From Streptomyces sp. FIT100 (GTDB lineage: Bacteria; Actinomycetota; Actinomycetes; Streptomycetales; Streptomycetaceae): 64,000 nucleotides of DNA. This document shows positions 16,705 to 24,472 of the stretch, one piece after another. The notes beneath the pieces are model-generated. The model made no database searches. It had not been told where the DNA came from and saw nothing but the letters and a program-made list of their open reading frames with translations. The stretch is from positions 3,668,526-3,732,525 of the forward strand of contig NZ_CP075715.1 of the NCBI RefSeq assembly GCF_024584805.1, given 5' to 3'. The translations under genes and the position numbers were made by a program. Each line of letters begins with the position of its first letter. The stretch's first letter is position 1.

Positions 16705-17649
16705 CTACGCCGACGCCGCCGTCAGCCGCGCAAGCTCGTCCTCGGCGAGCTCCAGCTCCGCGACCGCGACCAGAGCCGGCAGCTGCTCCACCGTCCGTGC
16801 GGAGGCGATGGGCGCGACGACGGTCGGCCGGGACGCGAGCCAGGCGAGGGCGACCGTCGCGACCTCCGCACCCCGGGCCGCGGCGATGTCGTCGAGCGCC
16901 GCCAGCACCCGCCGGCCGCGCTCGGTCTCCAGGTGCTGGCCGGCGCGCTGCGCCCGAGCGCTGTCGACCGCCTTCCCTTCCCGGTACTTGCCGGTGAGGA
17001 ATCCGGAGGCCAGCGCGGCGTAGGGGACGGCGGCGAGGCCGGCCCTGGCGGCCGTGTCCTGGAGCTCGCCCTCGTAGGCGTCACGCGCGACCAGGTTGTA
17101 GGGCGGCTGGAGGACGGCGTAGCGGGCCAGGCCCTCGCGCTCCGAGAAGTCCAGCGATGCCTGGAGCCGCTCGGCGGAGAGGTTGGACGCGGCGATGGCG
17201 CGGACCTTTCCGTCCTTCACCAGGCGGTCGAGGGCCGTGATGATCTCTTCGACCGGTACGGAGACATCGTCGAAGTGCGTGTAGTACAGGTCGATGTGGT
17301 CGGTGCGCAGTCGGCGCAGCGAGTCCTCGGCCGCCGCCTTGATCGTGGCGGCGGAGAGCCCTTTGTGCTGCGGGTGCGCGCCGGCCTTCGTGGCGACGAC
17401 GACGTCGGCGCGGTTGCCTCGCAGGGCCATCCAGTTGCCGATGACGGTCTCGGATTCGCCGCCCTCGTTGCCGGGGACCCATGCCGAGTACGCGTCGGCG
17501 GTGTCCACGAAGTTGCCTCCGGCCGCCGCGTACGCGTCGAGCACGGCGAAGGACTCCGACTCGTCGGCGGTCCAGCCGAAGACATTGCCGCCGAGGGCGA
17601 GCGGGAAGACGGACAGATCGGACGAGCCCAGCGGGCGCAGTGACGTCAT
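16705..17649 (-). CDS. Aldo/keto reductase
   Basis: A 314-aa NADPH-dependent oxidoreductase of the AKR superfamily, an (alpha/beta)8 barrel in the cytoplasm. The catalytic tetrad is visible as D49 (NFVDTADAY), Y54, K88 (VATKAG) and H125 (YYTHFDD). A C-terminal NADPH-binding segment (VAPIASARTVEQL) is also present. Length is normal. The ATG at 17649 begins the family motif MTSLRPLGSSDL directly; upstream extension is not conserved in character. The physiological substrate is unknown. It is followed, on its own strand, by the palindromic terminator shared with prsW. Confidence 0.9.
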   Translation of the reverse strand: MTSLRPLGSSDLSVFPLALGGNVFGWTADESESFAVLDAYAAAGGNFVDTADAYSAWVPGNEGGESETVIGNWMALRGNRADVVVATKAGAHPQHKGLSAATIKAAAEDSLRRLRTDHIDLYYTHFDDVSVPVEEIITALDRLVKDGKVRAIAASNLSAERLQASLDFSEREGLARYAVLQPPYNLVARDAYEGELQDTAARAGLAAVPYAALASGFLTGKYREGKAVDSARAQRAGQHLETERGRRVLAALDDIAAARGAEVATVALAWLASRPTVVAPIASARTVEQLPALVAVAELELAEDELARLTAASA

Positions 17650-17699
17650 GCCTGCCCAACGACTCCCTGCCCGCCGAGATTCCGGAATCCGCCCGTCCA

Positions 17700-17893
17700 C
17701 TGCCGCCTCACGCAGCGGCCCCGACCTCAACTCCCAAGGCGCCACGAAGCCAAGGAGCCAAGGCTCCAGGGACCCGAGGGTCGGGCTCCAGTGCCCGGCG
17801 CCTCAGGGACCCAGAGACGCAAGGACCCAGGGACCAGAGGGCTGGGCAGGACCCAGCGCCTCAGGGAACCCAGGGACTCAGAGACCCAGAGAC
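17700..17893. repeat. Degenerate purine-rich repeat tract
   Basis: An irregular array of AGGGACCC, CAGAGAC and CAAGGAGCC-like words fills the gap between the M23 peptidase stop and the aldo/keto reductase start. No gene or standard terminator is visible. It may be replication-slippage sequence. Confidence 0.55.
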
Positions 17894-18952
17894 TCAGATG
17901 CTGATGCCCTTGTCCCGCAGCCACGCCGCCGGGTCGATCCCGTCGCCGCCCGCCGTGTGCACCTCCAGGTGCAGATGCGGTCCGGTGACATTGCCGGTGG
18001 CGCCGACGCGGCCGATCGTGTCGCCCGTGGTCACCGCCTGTCCGGCGGACACGGTCATCGACGACAGGTGGGCGTACCAGATCTCGGTGCCGTCCTCGAG
18101 CTCCAGCACCACGCGGTAGCCGTACGAGCCGGACCAGCCCGCGGACTTGACGGTGCCGCCGTGGACGGCCTTCGCCGGGGTGCCGGTGGGGGCCGCGAAG
18201 TCGAGGCCGGTGTGGTAGCCGGAGGACCACATGGACCCGGCCTGCCCGAACGTGGAAGTGATCGTGTACGAGGACGTCGGCAGGGAGTAGCTCGCGGCGA
18301 GCTTGGCCAGCCGCTCGGCCTCCGCCTTGCGCGCGGCCTCCTCCTCGGCCTTCCGCTTCGCCTCGGCGGCGGCCTTCTCCGCGGCGGTCTGCTGGGCTCT
18401 CGCCTCCGCCGCGGCCTTCTCGGCTGCGGCCTTCTCCGCGGCGGCCTTCGCCTCGGCCTCGGCTTCGGCCCGCTGCTGCTCGGCCTGCTGGAGAATCCGG
18501 GCGCGCAGGGCCTCGCCTGCGCCCGCCCCGCTCTGCTCGCTGCTGCTCGCGGACGCCGTGTCGGCGACGGAGAGCGCGGTCAGCGGCGCGTCGTTGCGGT
18601 CGCCGTCCTCGTCGTCGGAGTCGTCCGCCACCAGGGAGCCCACGCCGGGCAGGGACTTGGCGTCGGGGAGTTTGTCCGTGATGGTGTCGGGCAGGGAGAT
18701 GGAGACCGCGGGCTTGTCCTGCGCGGTGGCCATGCCGCCGGCGCCGACCGCGGCGATGACGCCGACTCCGAGGACGGTGGAGCTCCTGGCAAGTCCGTTG
18801 CGCTGCTTGACGACGCGGTGCCTGCCGCGGACCGGGCGAACGGTCTCCTCGGTCGGGTTCCATTCCTCCGCCCCGGCGGCCGGGGCCCACGCGTCGGCGG
18901 GCATCCACTCGGTGTTGGGGGGATCTTGGAGGGCAGGCTCGTTGGACGCCAC
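17894..18952 (-). CDS. M23 (LytM-like) cell-wall endopeptidase
   Basis: A 352-aa exported peptidase. A basic N-terminus and one hydrophobic segment (about 58-78, GVGVIAAVGAGG) act as signal or anchor. An alanine/glutamate/lysine-rich coiled coil follows (about 145-215). The C-terminal LytM domain (about 235-345) has the zinc motifs HTGLD and HLHLEVH (H326, H328). It should cut peptidoglycan cross-bridges. The start is GTG 18952, with AAGGAG nine bases upstream; the longer frame upstream runs into the riboswitch. The mRNA leader contains a c-di-AMP riboswitch, so expression should fall when c-di-AMP is high, as for other Streptomyces wall hydrolases. Confidence 0.87.
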   Translation of the reverse strand: MASNEPALQDPPNTEWMPADAWAPAAGAEEWNPTEETVRPVRGRHRVVKQRNGLARSSTVLGVGVIAAVGAGGMATAQDKPAVSISLPDTITDKLPDAKSLPGVGSLVADDSDDEDGDRNDAPLTALSVADTASASSSEQSGAGAGEALRARILQQAEQQRAEAEAEAKAAAEKAAAEKAAAEARAQQTAAEKAAAEAKRKAEEEAARKAEAERLAKLAASYSLPTSSYTITSTFGQAGSMWSSGYHTGLDFAAPTGTPAKAVHGGTVKSAGWSGSYGYRVVLELEDGTEIWYAHLSSMTVSAGQAVTTGDTIGRVGATGNVTGPHLHLEVHTAGGDGIDPAAWLRDKGISI

Positions 18953-18977
18953 GGAGGCGTGCTCCTTTCCTTCCTTC

Positions 18978-19125
18978 TCGCCTACCGGGTTAGCTGACGG
19001 GTTCGGAGCAGGAAGGTCTCCTACGAGCACCGCGAAGTGCCCGATTCACCCCAATTAGTGGTTCCCCGGTTCCCTTTCGGGATTCGGCGCGTGCGCACGG
19101 TGCCGTCTCTTGCGACGGCTGGGAC
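18978..19125 (-). ncRNA. Cyclic di-AMP riboswitch (ydaO/yuaA type)
   Basis: Read on the minus strand, the leader contains the conserved ydaO landmarks in order: CGCCGAATCCCGAAAGGGAA, CCGGGGAACC, GGGGTGAATCGG, GCTCCGAACCCGTCAGCTAA and CCCGGTAGGCG. The last block ends about 26 nt before the M23 start codon. A short hairpin (CCGTC/GACGG near 19102-19119) precedes it. The family binds c-di-AMP and typically switches off wall hydrolase and potassium genes. Exact ends are approximate. Confidence 0.9.
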
Positions 19126-19347
19126 GACCGCGCTGCGTTATCGAACGTTAATAGACGCGGGGGTCGTATTCCAAGCCGTTCCGACTGATCGTTAACGACT
19201 TTGGCCAGGACTTATCCTTCACAAGCGGGGACAATCGGGCGAGTTGACCCCAGCTCATTCCGGCCAGTACATCTGACGGTGCATCAAATGTTATGCGGAG
19301 GGCTCTGCTTCGATTACACAGGGTCGCAAGCATGCCCTCGGGGCGGG
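19126..19347. other. Promoter region of the M23 peptidase gene
   Basis: 222 bases of lower GC between the SpoIIE-phosphatase stop and the riboswitch. No gene is seen. It must hold the riboswitch promoter on the minus strand; AT-rich words such as TATTAACG near 19147-19154 are candidates but not decisive. Confidence 0.4.
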
Positions 19348-20499
19348 TCACGGCACCACCGGCATCGTCCGGCGCCGCTCCGGCTGCCGGTCCCCGGGCC
19401 GGCTGACCGCCAGCAGCGCCATGTCGTCCGTCGACCGGCCGCCCGTATGGCGGCGTACGTCGGCCACCAGCGCGTCCAGCAGCTCGTCGGGGCCGGGGAA
19501 GATCCGCCCGCCCAGCCGGCCGCCCGGATCGTAGAAGGCGCCCTGCGCGTCACGGGCCTCCGTCAGTCCGTCCGTGTAGAGCAGCAGAGTGGCTCCGGAC
19601 GGGAACGCGGCCTCGTCCGCGCGGTCCGGCCACGAGCCGAGGTCGCCCATGCCGAGCGGCAGCGCCCGTTCGGCCGGTTCCAGCGTCTCCAGGGCGCCGT
19701 CCCCGTACAGCACGTACGGCGGCGGATGGCCGCGGTTGACCACCCGGACGTGCCCGTCCCCGCGCGGGATCTCGGCGAGCACGGCGGTCGTGAAGCCCTC
19801 GAACGCGTCCAGCCCGGAGCGCCGTGTGCCCTCCCGCGCGAGCGCCCGGTCCAGCCGCTGCGCGACCCCCTCCAGCGAGGACTCCTGCTCCGCCGCCTCC
19901 CGGAACGCGCCCAGCACGACGGCCACCGCCTCGACCGCGTCCAGCCCCTTGCCCCGTACGTCCCCGACCACCAGCCGCACCCCTAACGGGGTGTCCTGCA
20001 CGGCGAACAGGTCACCGCCGATGGACGCGTCCGCCTGCGCCGCCTCGTACCGCGCCGCGATGTGCAGCCCGCCGATCCGCTCGGCCGGCGAGGGCAGCAC
20101 CGCCCGCTGGGCGGCCTCCGCGACGACCCGCGCCGAGGCCAGCTGCTCGCCGCTGCGCCGCACGACCTGGTTGATGAAGAGGGCCAGCACGGAGACCGTG
20201 AACACGGTCAGCAGCTCCGTCACCGCCGGGATCTCGCTGGTCCTCTCGTTGTACGCGTGCAGCGCGGCCACCGTCCCGACGGCGGCGACGCCCGTCATGA
20301 GCGTGTACAGCGGGGAGAAGAAGGGGGCGGCGACCAGGGGCGCGGCGGCGAAGAGGGGGGAGGCGGTGAACGAGGCGGGGGTGCCGAGGTCGAAGAAGAC
20401 GCCGGCAATGATGATCAGCACGGGCAGCGCCATGACGACCCGGCGGCCACCGTCACGCCGCGGCCCTCGCTCGTCGTCGCCGCCTGCTCGCTGCCCCAC
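19348..20499 (-). CDS. Membrane SpoIIE/PP2C-type phosphatase
   Basis: A 383-aa protein. Three or four hydrophobic helices (about 20-115) are followed by a SpoIIE phosphatase domain (about 135-375). That domain carries AQADASIGGDLFAV in place of the usual GGDWYD, VVGDVRGKG, NRGHPPPYV, LLYTDGLTEARD and STDDMALLAV. Most of the metal-ligand motifs are therefore retained. Such enzymes are common in Streptomyces and usually dephosphorylate anti-anti-sigma factors; the partner is unknown. The GTG at 20499 is chosen because AGGAGAG lies seven bases upstream; the frame extends to GTG 20538 without an RBS. It is the downstream neighbour of the TipA-like gene on the same strand but separated by a hairpin. 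Confidence 0.86.
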   Translation of the reverse strand: MGQRAGGDDERGPRRDGGRRVVMALPVLIIIAGVFFDLGTPASFTASPLFAAAPLVAAPFFSPLYTLMTGVAAVGTVAALHAYNERTSEIPAVTELLTVFTVSVLALFINQVVRRSGEQLASARVVAEAAQRAVLPSPAERIGGLHIAARYEAAQADASIGGDLFAVQDTPLGVRLVVGDVRGKGLDAVEAVAVVLGAFREAAEQESSLEGVAQRLDRALAREGTRRSGLDAFEGFTTAVLAEIPRGDGHVRVVNRGHPPPYVLYGDGALETLEPAERALPLGMGDLGSWPDRADEAAFPSGATLLLYTDGLTEARDAQGAFYDPGGRLGGRIFPGPDELLDALVADVRRHTGGRSTDDMALLAVSRPGDRQPERRRTMPVVP

Positions 20500-20630
20500 C
20501 AGTGGTCTCTCCTGCCAGGTCCGCCAGGTCCCGCCCACGGCTGCGGACGGTACCCCGCCCCACTCAGGCTGGCGGCAGCCGCGCCGTGGTGCGACTCGCC
20601 GTCGGCCAACCGGGCTAGGTGGTGTCCGCG

Positions 20631-20655
20631 GTCACCAGGGGGCCCTCCTGGTGAC
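20631..20655 (-). terminator. Hairpin after the TipA-like gene
   Basis: A perfect 9-bp stem (GTCACCAGG / CCTGGTGAC) with a 7-base loop starts 29 bases past the TGA of the TipA-like gene. There is no U-tract. It is likely an intrinsic terminator of the GC-rich type. Confidence 0.5.
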
Positions 20656-20683
20656 CGGGCGTGAGCGGTGCGCGCCCGCCGGC

Positions 20684-21469
20684 TCAGTCGTCGCCGCTGC
20701 CGCTGCCGGCACCGCCGTCGGTCTCGTCGGCGAGGTTGCGTTCCGCGTACACCTTCATGGCATCACGGACGAAGACCGCTGTCCCCTCGCCGTGCCGGTC
20801 GTAGTTCGCCGTGAAGCGCGGGTCGGCGACGTACATCTCGCCGAGCCCGATGATGTACGGCTTCGTCGGCGTGACCGTCACCGACAGCCACTCGATGTGC
20901 CTCCGCGCGATCGCCTGCGCCTCCTCGCTGTCCGGCGCGAGGCCGTCCTTCCGTGCCTGGGCGAAGTCGCGGGCGATCCCGGCCTGCCGGTCCTGGAACT
21001 CCTGCTTCTCCGCGGCGCTGAGCGAGCGCCACCAGCGGTCACCCTTCTCGTACGCCTCGCGGCCCCAGCGCTCGGTGACCTCCGCCTCGTACCGGGTGTG
21101 GTCGAAGCCGTCGAAGACTTCTTCCGCCATCAGTTCCTCTCCTCTCTCCGTGCGGTCGAGAGTGGTCCGCACCGAGGCGATCTGCCGCCCGATGCGCTCC
21201 CGCTCCTGCTCCAGCAGCCTCAGATGGGTGCGCAGGGCGGCGGCCGTGTCCCGCTGTCCTTCCAGGACCTGCGCGATCGCCGGCAGGCCGAGGCCCAGCT
21301 CGCGCAGCAGCAGGATGCGCTGCAGCCGGACGAGGGCGTCCTGGTCGTAGTAGCGGTAGCCGTTGCTGCCGATCCGGCTCGGCGTGAGGAGCCCGAGCTC
21401 TCCGTAGTGCCTGAGCGCTCGGCTCGTCGTGCCGGCCTTCCTGGCGATTTCCTGGATCGACCACTCCAT
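20684..21469 (-). CDS. MerR-family regulator, TipA-like
   Basis: A 261-aa regulator. The MerR winged helix (1-70, SIQEIARKAGTTSRALRHYG) and dimerisation coiled coil (75-112) are followed by a TipAS-type C-terminal domain (about 120-250). That domain contains WWRSLSAAEKQEFQ and the terminal MYVADPRFTANYDRHGEGTA block. In TipAL this domain captures thiostrepton-class peptides, which turn on the gene. The ATG at 21469 is fixed by the promoter: the -10 element overlaps the alternative GTG at 21478, so transcripts start essentially at the ATG. Autoregulation through the overlapping inverted repeat is expected. The effector cannot be told. Confidence 0.87.
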   Translation of the reverse strand: MEWSIQEIARKAGTTSRALRHYGELGLLTPSRIGSNGYRYYDQDALVRLQRILLLRELGLGLPAIAQVLEGQRDTAAALRTHLRLLEQERERIGRQIASVRTTLDRTERGEELMAEEVFDGFDHTRYEAEVTERWGREAYEKGDRWWRSLSAAEKQEFQDRQAGIARDFAQARKDGLAPDSEEAQAIARRHIEWLSVTVTPTKPYIIGLGEMYVADPRFTANYDRHGEGTAVFVRDAMKVYAERNLADETDGGAGSGSGDD

Positions 21470-21476
21470 GACCCTC

Positions 21477-21508
21477 ACGCTAGAACTTGACGTTGCGTAA
21501 AGGTCAAG
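21477..21508 (-). promoter_or_regulatory. MerR-type promoter with 19-bp spacer and inverted-repeat operator
   Basis: On the minus strand TTGACC (plus 21502-21507) and TAGCGT (plus 21477-21482) are separated by 19 bases, the overlong spacer typical of MerR-activated promoters. CTTGAC (21486-21491) and GTCAAG (21503-21508) form an inverted repeat between and over the elements. The start codon lies 7 bases after the -10, so the message is leaderless. Confidence 0.75.
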
Positions 21509-21551
21509 CGAGCCGTCTGGCGAAACCGCGAGAACGGGAGAATGCGAAAAT

Positions 21552-21590
21552 GCCGAAGGCCCGGGACCTGATCGGTCCCGGGCCTTCGGC
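21552..21590 (-). terminator. Intrinsic terminator of tRNA-fMet
   Basis: A perfect 17-bp stem (GCCGAAGGCCCGGGACC and its complement) with a 5-base loop. On the minus strand ATTTTCG follows, giving a U-run. It sits directly after the tRNA 3' end. Confidence 0.9.
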
Positions 21591-21596
21591 CTTCAG

Positions 21597-21670
21597 TAGC
21601 GGGGACAGGATTTGAACCTGCGACCTCTGGGTTATGAGCCCAGCGAGCTACCGAGCTGCTCCACCCCGCG
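21597..21670 (-). tRNA. tRNA-fMet (CAT), initiator
   Basis: A 74-nt cloverleaf read on the minus strand. It has acceptor CGCGGGG/CCCCGCT with the unpaired first position typical of initiator tRNA, anticodon stem CTGGG-CTCATAA-CCCAG, and T arm GCAGGTTCGAATCCTGT as seen in its complement (the plus strand shows GGATTTGAACC, so the T loop reads TTCAAAT). CCA is not encoded. An intrinsic terminator follows. Confidence 0.95.
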
Positions 21671-21830
21671 TCGGTAAACACCACCTTACGCCATCCGGAG
21701 CAAGATCAATTCCACTTTCGCCGCCCGGGTCGTCCAGAACGCCCGGCCACGGCCGGCGCCCGGGTCGTCCAGAACGCCCGGCCACGGGCGGCGCCCCCGC
21801 CCCAGGCCCCCACCCAGTCCCCCGGCGCGC

Positions 21831-22031
21831 CTACTCGGCGACCTCCGTCCGCTCCCACCACTCGTACACGGTGACCCGGCCCTCCGGGCTGTCCTCATGG
21901 CGCGTCGTGGCCTTGAAGTGCTCGTAGCCGCCGCGATGCGGAATCTTCAATTCCTGGCCAGGGGGTGTGATCGGCACGATCTGCCCCTGCAGATCGTCCG
22001 GACCACCCTCCAGGAGTGCCTTGGTAGCCAT
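21831..22031 (-). CDS. DUF5988-type small protein
   Basis: A 66-aa soluble protein (MATKALLEGGPDDLQGQ... ends EWWERTEVAE). It matches, from memory, a small conserved Streptomyces family (DUF5988) with the core PGQELKIPHRGGYEHF. It has no transmembrane segment, cysteine or known catalytic motif. An AGGT-like sequence lies upstream of ATG 22031. It sits alone between tRNA-fMet and the FBP gene. The function is unknown. Confidence 0.7.
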   Translation of the reverse strand: MATKALLEGGPDDLQGQIVPITPPGQELKIPHRGGYEHFKATTRHEDSPEGRVTVYEWWERTEVAE

Positions 22032-22106
22032 ACCTCCAGTTTTCCCACCCGGGAACCACCTCGCACCTTGTACGCGATCAGAGCGCCCCGAGGAGGCAGA
22101 GGCGGT

Positions 22107-22595
22107 TCAGAGCCGGCCCAGGAACGCGAACAGATTGCTCCTCGTGCGCGCGATCTGCTCCTCGACCGTGAGGGACTCGATCAGGCGGCCCCCGGGCACC
22201 GCCTCCTTCTTGCCGCGCACATAGAGGGAGCAGGCCAGGTCGGTGCACATGTACGCACCGACCGAGTTGCCCTCACGGCCCGCCGGGCCCGTCCTGCGGG
22301 CCGTCATCAGCGAGACGTCGTCCCCGGGATGGGTGGTCAGACACAGCGAGCACATGCTGCGGTGCAGATATCCGCGCTGCCGGGAGGGGAAGCGGAGCGC
22401 CACACCGATGAGCCGGCCGTCCCGCTCGGCGACCAGATAGCTGCGATCGGGCGCACCCGGATCGCGCCACCCCACGAAGTCGAGATCGCTCCAGGGCCGC
22501 TCCGCGAGATCGCGGGGGACGGCGAGCCGCTTGGCCTCACCCTTCGAGCAGTTGACGAACGACGCACGGATCTCCGGCTCGGTGAGTTCCTTCAT
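22107..22595 (-). CDS. FBP-domain protein (elongation factor G-binding, FusB-like)
   Basis: A 162-aa protein with a C-terminal treble-clef zinc finger: MCSLC (C82, C85) and CTDLAC (C117, C122). This is the architecture of FusB/FBP proteins that bind EF-G and release it from the ribosome, in some bacteria giving fusidic-acid tolerance. Basic and aromatic residues (FPSRQRGYLHR) flank the finger. The ATG at 22595 lies 7 bases after TAGCGT (plus 22603-22608), consistent with a leaderless mRNA. It is the last backbone gene before the bacteriocin island. A resistance role is not implied by sequence alone. Confidence 0.8.
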   Translation of the reverse strand: MKELTEPEIRASFVNCSKGEAKRLAVPRDLAERPWSDLDFVGWRDPGAPDRSYLVAERDGRLIGVALRFPSRQRGYLHRSMCSLCLTTHPGDDVSLMTARRTGPAGREGNSVGAYMCTDLACSLYVRGKKEAVPGGRLIESLTVEEQIARTRSNLFAFLGRL

Positions 22596-22677
22596 GCCGG
22601 CGACGCTACGAACCCCTAGGAGCCCCGGGCAACTGATTAAGCGTCGCGACGAGACCCTCCTCGTTCGGGACGTCATG

Positions 22678-22767
22678 CGTCGCGGCGTCAGGCGCCGGGG
22701 CGTCGCGGCGTCAGGCGCCGGGGCGTCGCGGCGTCAGGCGTCGCGGCGTCAGGCGTCGCGGCGTCGG
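22678..22767. repeat. Nested tandem repeat overlapping the end of the ABC permease gene
   Basis: Five copies of CGTCGCGGCGTCAGG, the first two followed by CGCCGGGG, then a sixth partial copy. The stop codon and last codons of the ABC-2 permease (ending RRRDA) lie inside the array, so slippage would change its C-terminus. Confidence 0.85.
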
Positions 22768-23543
22768 AAGGCCGTCGCCGCCGCTGCCGTCTTCGCCGTG
22801 ATCAAGGCGAGGAAGACCACGCCACCCGCGAGCGGGCCCAACTGGGCGCCGCTGTCCAGGAGGGCACTGCCCGCGTCCGCCGCGCCGGTCATGGCGCTGC
22901 CCGCGGTGAAGGGCAGGAACATCGCCACACGCTCCAGCAGCGACTGGCCCGAGTTGGCCAGGACCGCGCGGAGCATCGGCTCCACCACGAAGGGGACCGC
23001 CAGCAAGGTCAGCAGAGCCACGGTCTGGGAGCGGATGAGCGCGCCCAGGGCCACGCCTGCCAGGCCCCAGCCCGCGACCAGCAGCACGTGGCCGATATGG
23101 ACGCGGACCAGGAGCGCCGCCGGGACCCCGCTCAGGGACTCGCCGGCCAGAACAGGGAGGGCGACGGCCCAGGCGACGGCCAGGTTGGCCAGCGCGAGCA
23201 CGGCGCTGAATGCGGCGATCGACACGGCCTTGGCGCCGAAAGCGACCGACCGGCGGGGGGTCAGCGCGAGGGTGGTGCGGATCGTGCCGTACCGGTATTC
23301 ATGACCCATGGCGAAGACGCCCAGTGCGCCGGCTGTCACCGGTGTCAGCGGGGACTTCGTCAACATGATCACCAGCAGCTCGGACACCGGTACGGCCTGT
23401 CCTCGGTCCGCCGACATGTCCTTGATCAGGGCCCCGAAGGCCAAGGCCAGCAACGCGGTGACCATCAGGGTGGCGGCGGCCGTCCACCAGGTGCTGCGCA
23501 GGGTCCGCAGCCGCCACCATTCGTACGCGAGCGCCGTCCTCAT
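22749..23543 (-). CDS. ABC-2-type permease of the bacteriocin island
   Basis: A 264-aa membrane protein with six hydrophobic segments, starting with a short cytoplasmic amphipathic stretch (YEWWRLRTLRSTWW) typical of ABC-2 permeases. The ATG overlaps the stop of the ATPase gene (ATGA, 23540-23543), so they are translationally coupled and form one transporter. Within the circular-bacteriocin cluster this pair most likely gives self-protection by pumping the peptide out, like the accessory ABC transporter of AS-48. Direct substrate evidence is absent. The 3' end lies in a tandem repeat. Confidence 0.83.
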   Translation of the reverse strand: MRTALAYEWWRLRTLRSTWWTAAATLMVTALLALAFGALIKDMSADRGQAVPVSELLVIMLTKSPLTPVTAGALGVFAMGHEYRYGTIRTTLALTPRRSVAFGAKAVSIAAFSAVLALANLAVAWAVALPVLAGESLSGVPAALLVRVHIGHVLLVAGWGLAGVALGALIRSQTVALLTLLAVPFVVEPMLRAVLANSGQSLLERVAMFLPFTAGSAMTGAADAGSALLDSGAQLGPLAGGVVFLALITAKTAAAATAFRRRDA

Positions 23544-24472
23544 GCCGTCGCCTTCTCCTGTCCGGCCCGCCGGGCGTCGTAGTCGGTCTGTTCCGCCGAG
23601 GCGCGGAGGTACGCGGACTCCAGCGTGGAGGTACGGGCGACCAGTTCGTAGACGAGGATCCCGAGGGCCGCGGCGATCTCGGCGATGCGCCGCTGGGCCA
23701 GTCCGCGTACGACGACGAGCTCGGCTTCCCGCTCCAGTACCGTGCCGCCCTCCTCCGCCACCGCCTGGGCCAGCCCCTCGGCGTCGGAGGTGCGCACGAG
23801 CACTGCTTCCAGCTCGAAGGTGCGGATGAACTCGGCCTGCGGCAGGTCGGCGAGGAGCCGCCCGCGGCCGATGACCACCAGGTGGTCGGCGACCGCCTCC
23901 ACCTCGGCGAGCAGGTGTGAGGAGATCAGCACGGAGTTGCCGCCGGCCGCGTACCGGGTCAGGAATTCCCGGAGCCAGTGGATGCCCTGCGGGTCGAGCC
24001 CGTTCGCGGGCTCGTCCAGGATCAGCGTGTCCGGCTCGCCCAGCAACGCCGCGGCAAGGCCCAGCCGCTGGCCCATACCCAGCGAGAAGCCCCTGGGCCG
24101 GGTGGTGGCGACCGAGCCGAGGCCCACCTGTTCCAGCACCTCGTCGGCGCGGGAGACCGGCAGTCCGGCCCCCTTCGCGAGCATCCGCAGATGGTTGACG
24201 GCCGTCCGAGCCGGGTGGAAGGAGCGTGCGTCGAGCATCGCCCCGACCCGGCGTGCGGGCCGGGCCAGTTCGCGGTACGGAACACCGTCGAAGAGGGTTT
24301 CGCCCTCACCCGCGTCGAGTCCCAGCATGAGCCGCATGGTGGTCGACTTCCCTGCGCCGTTGGGCCCGAGGAAGCCCGTCACCTTTCCCGGCTCCACGCG
24401 GAAGGACAGGTCCTCCACGACCGTCTTCCCGCCGTATCGCTTCGTGAGGCCGCGGGCCTCGATCAGTGCCAT
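23540..24472 (-). CDS. ABC transporter ATPase of the bacteriocin island
   Basis: A 310-aa ATPase of the CcmA/DrrA-like class: Walker A GPNGAGKST (36-44), signature SLGMGQ (130-135, a variant of LSGGQ), Walker B LILDEP (150-155) and the switch histidine in SSHLLAEVE. An extra C-terminal domain (220-310) is usual in drug and bacteriocin immunity exporters. ATG 24472 overlaps the stop of the preceding ATPase gene by 10 bases, and its own stop overlaps the permease start. It should power the ABC-2 permease. Confidence 0.87.
   Translation of the reverse strand: MALIEARGLTKRYGGKTVVEDLSFRVEPGKVTGFLGPNGAGKSTTMRLMLGLDAGEGETLFDGVPYRELARPARRVGAMLDARSFHPARTAVNHLRMLAKGAGLPVSRADEVLEQVGLGSVATTRPRGFSLGMGQRLGLAAALLGEPDTLILDEPANGLDPQGIHWLREFLTRYAAGGNSVLISSHLLAEVEAVADHLVVIGRGRLLADLPQAEFIRTFELEAVLVRTSDAEGLAQAVAEEGGTVLEREAELVVVRGLAQRRIAEIAAALGILVYELVARTSTLESAYLRASAEQTDYDARRAGQEKATA

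Noticed and set aside
22678..22767. CRISPR array
   Set aside because: Units are contiguous, of 15 or 23 bp without unique spacers, and no cas genes are nearby. The helicase-tail repeats at 31550-31860 were rejected for the same reason; they are coding.
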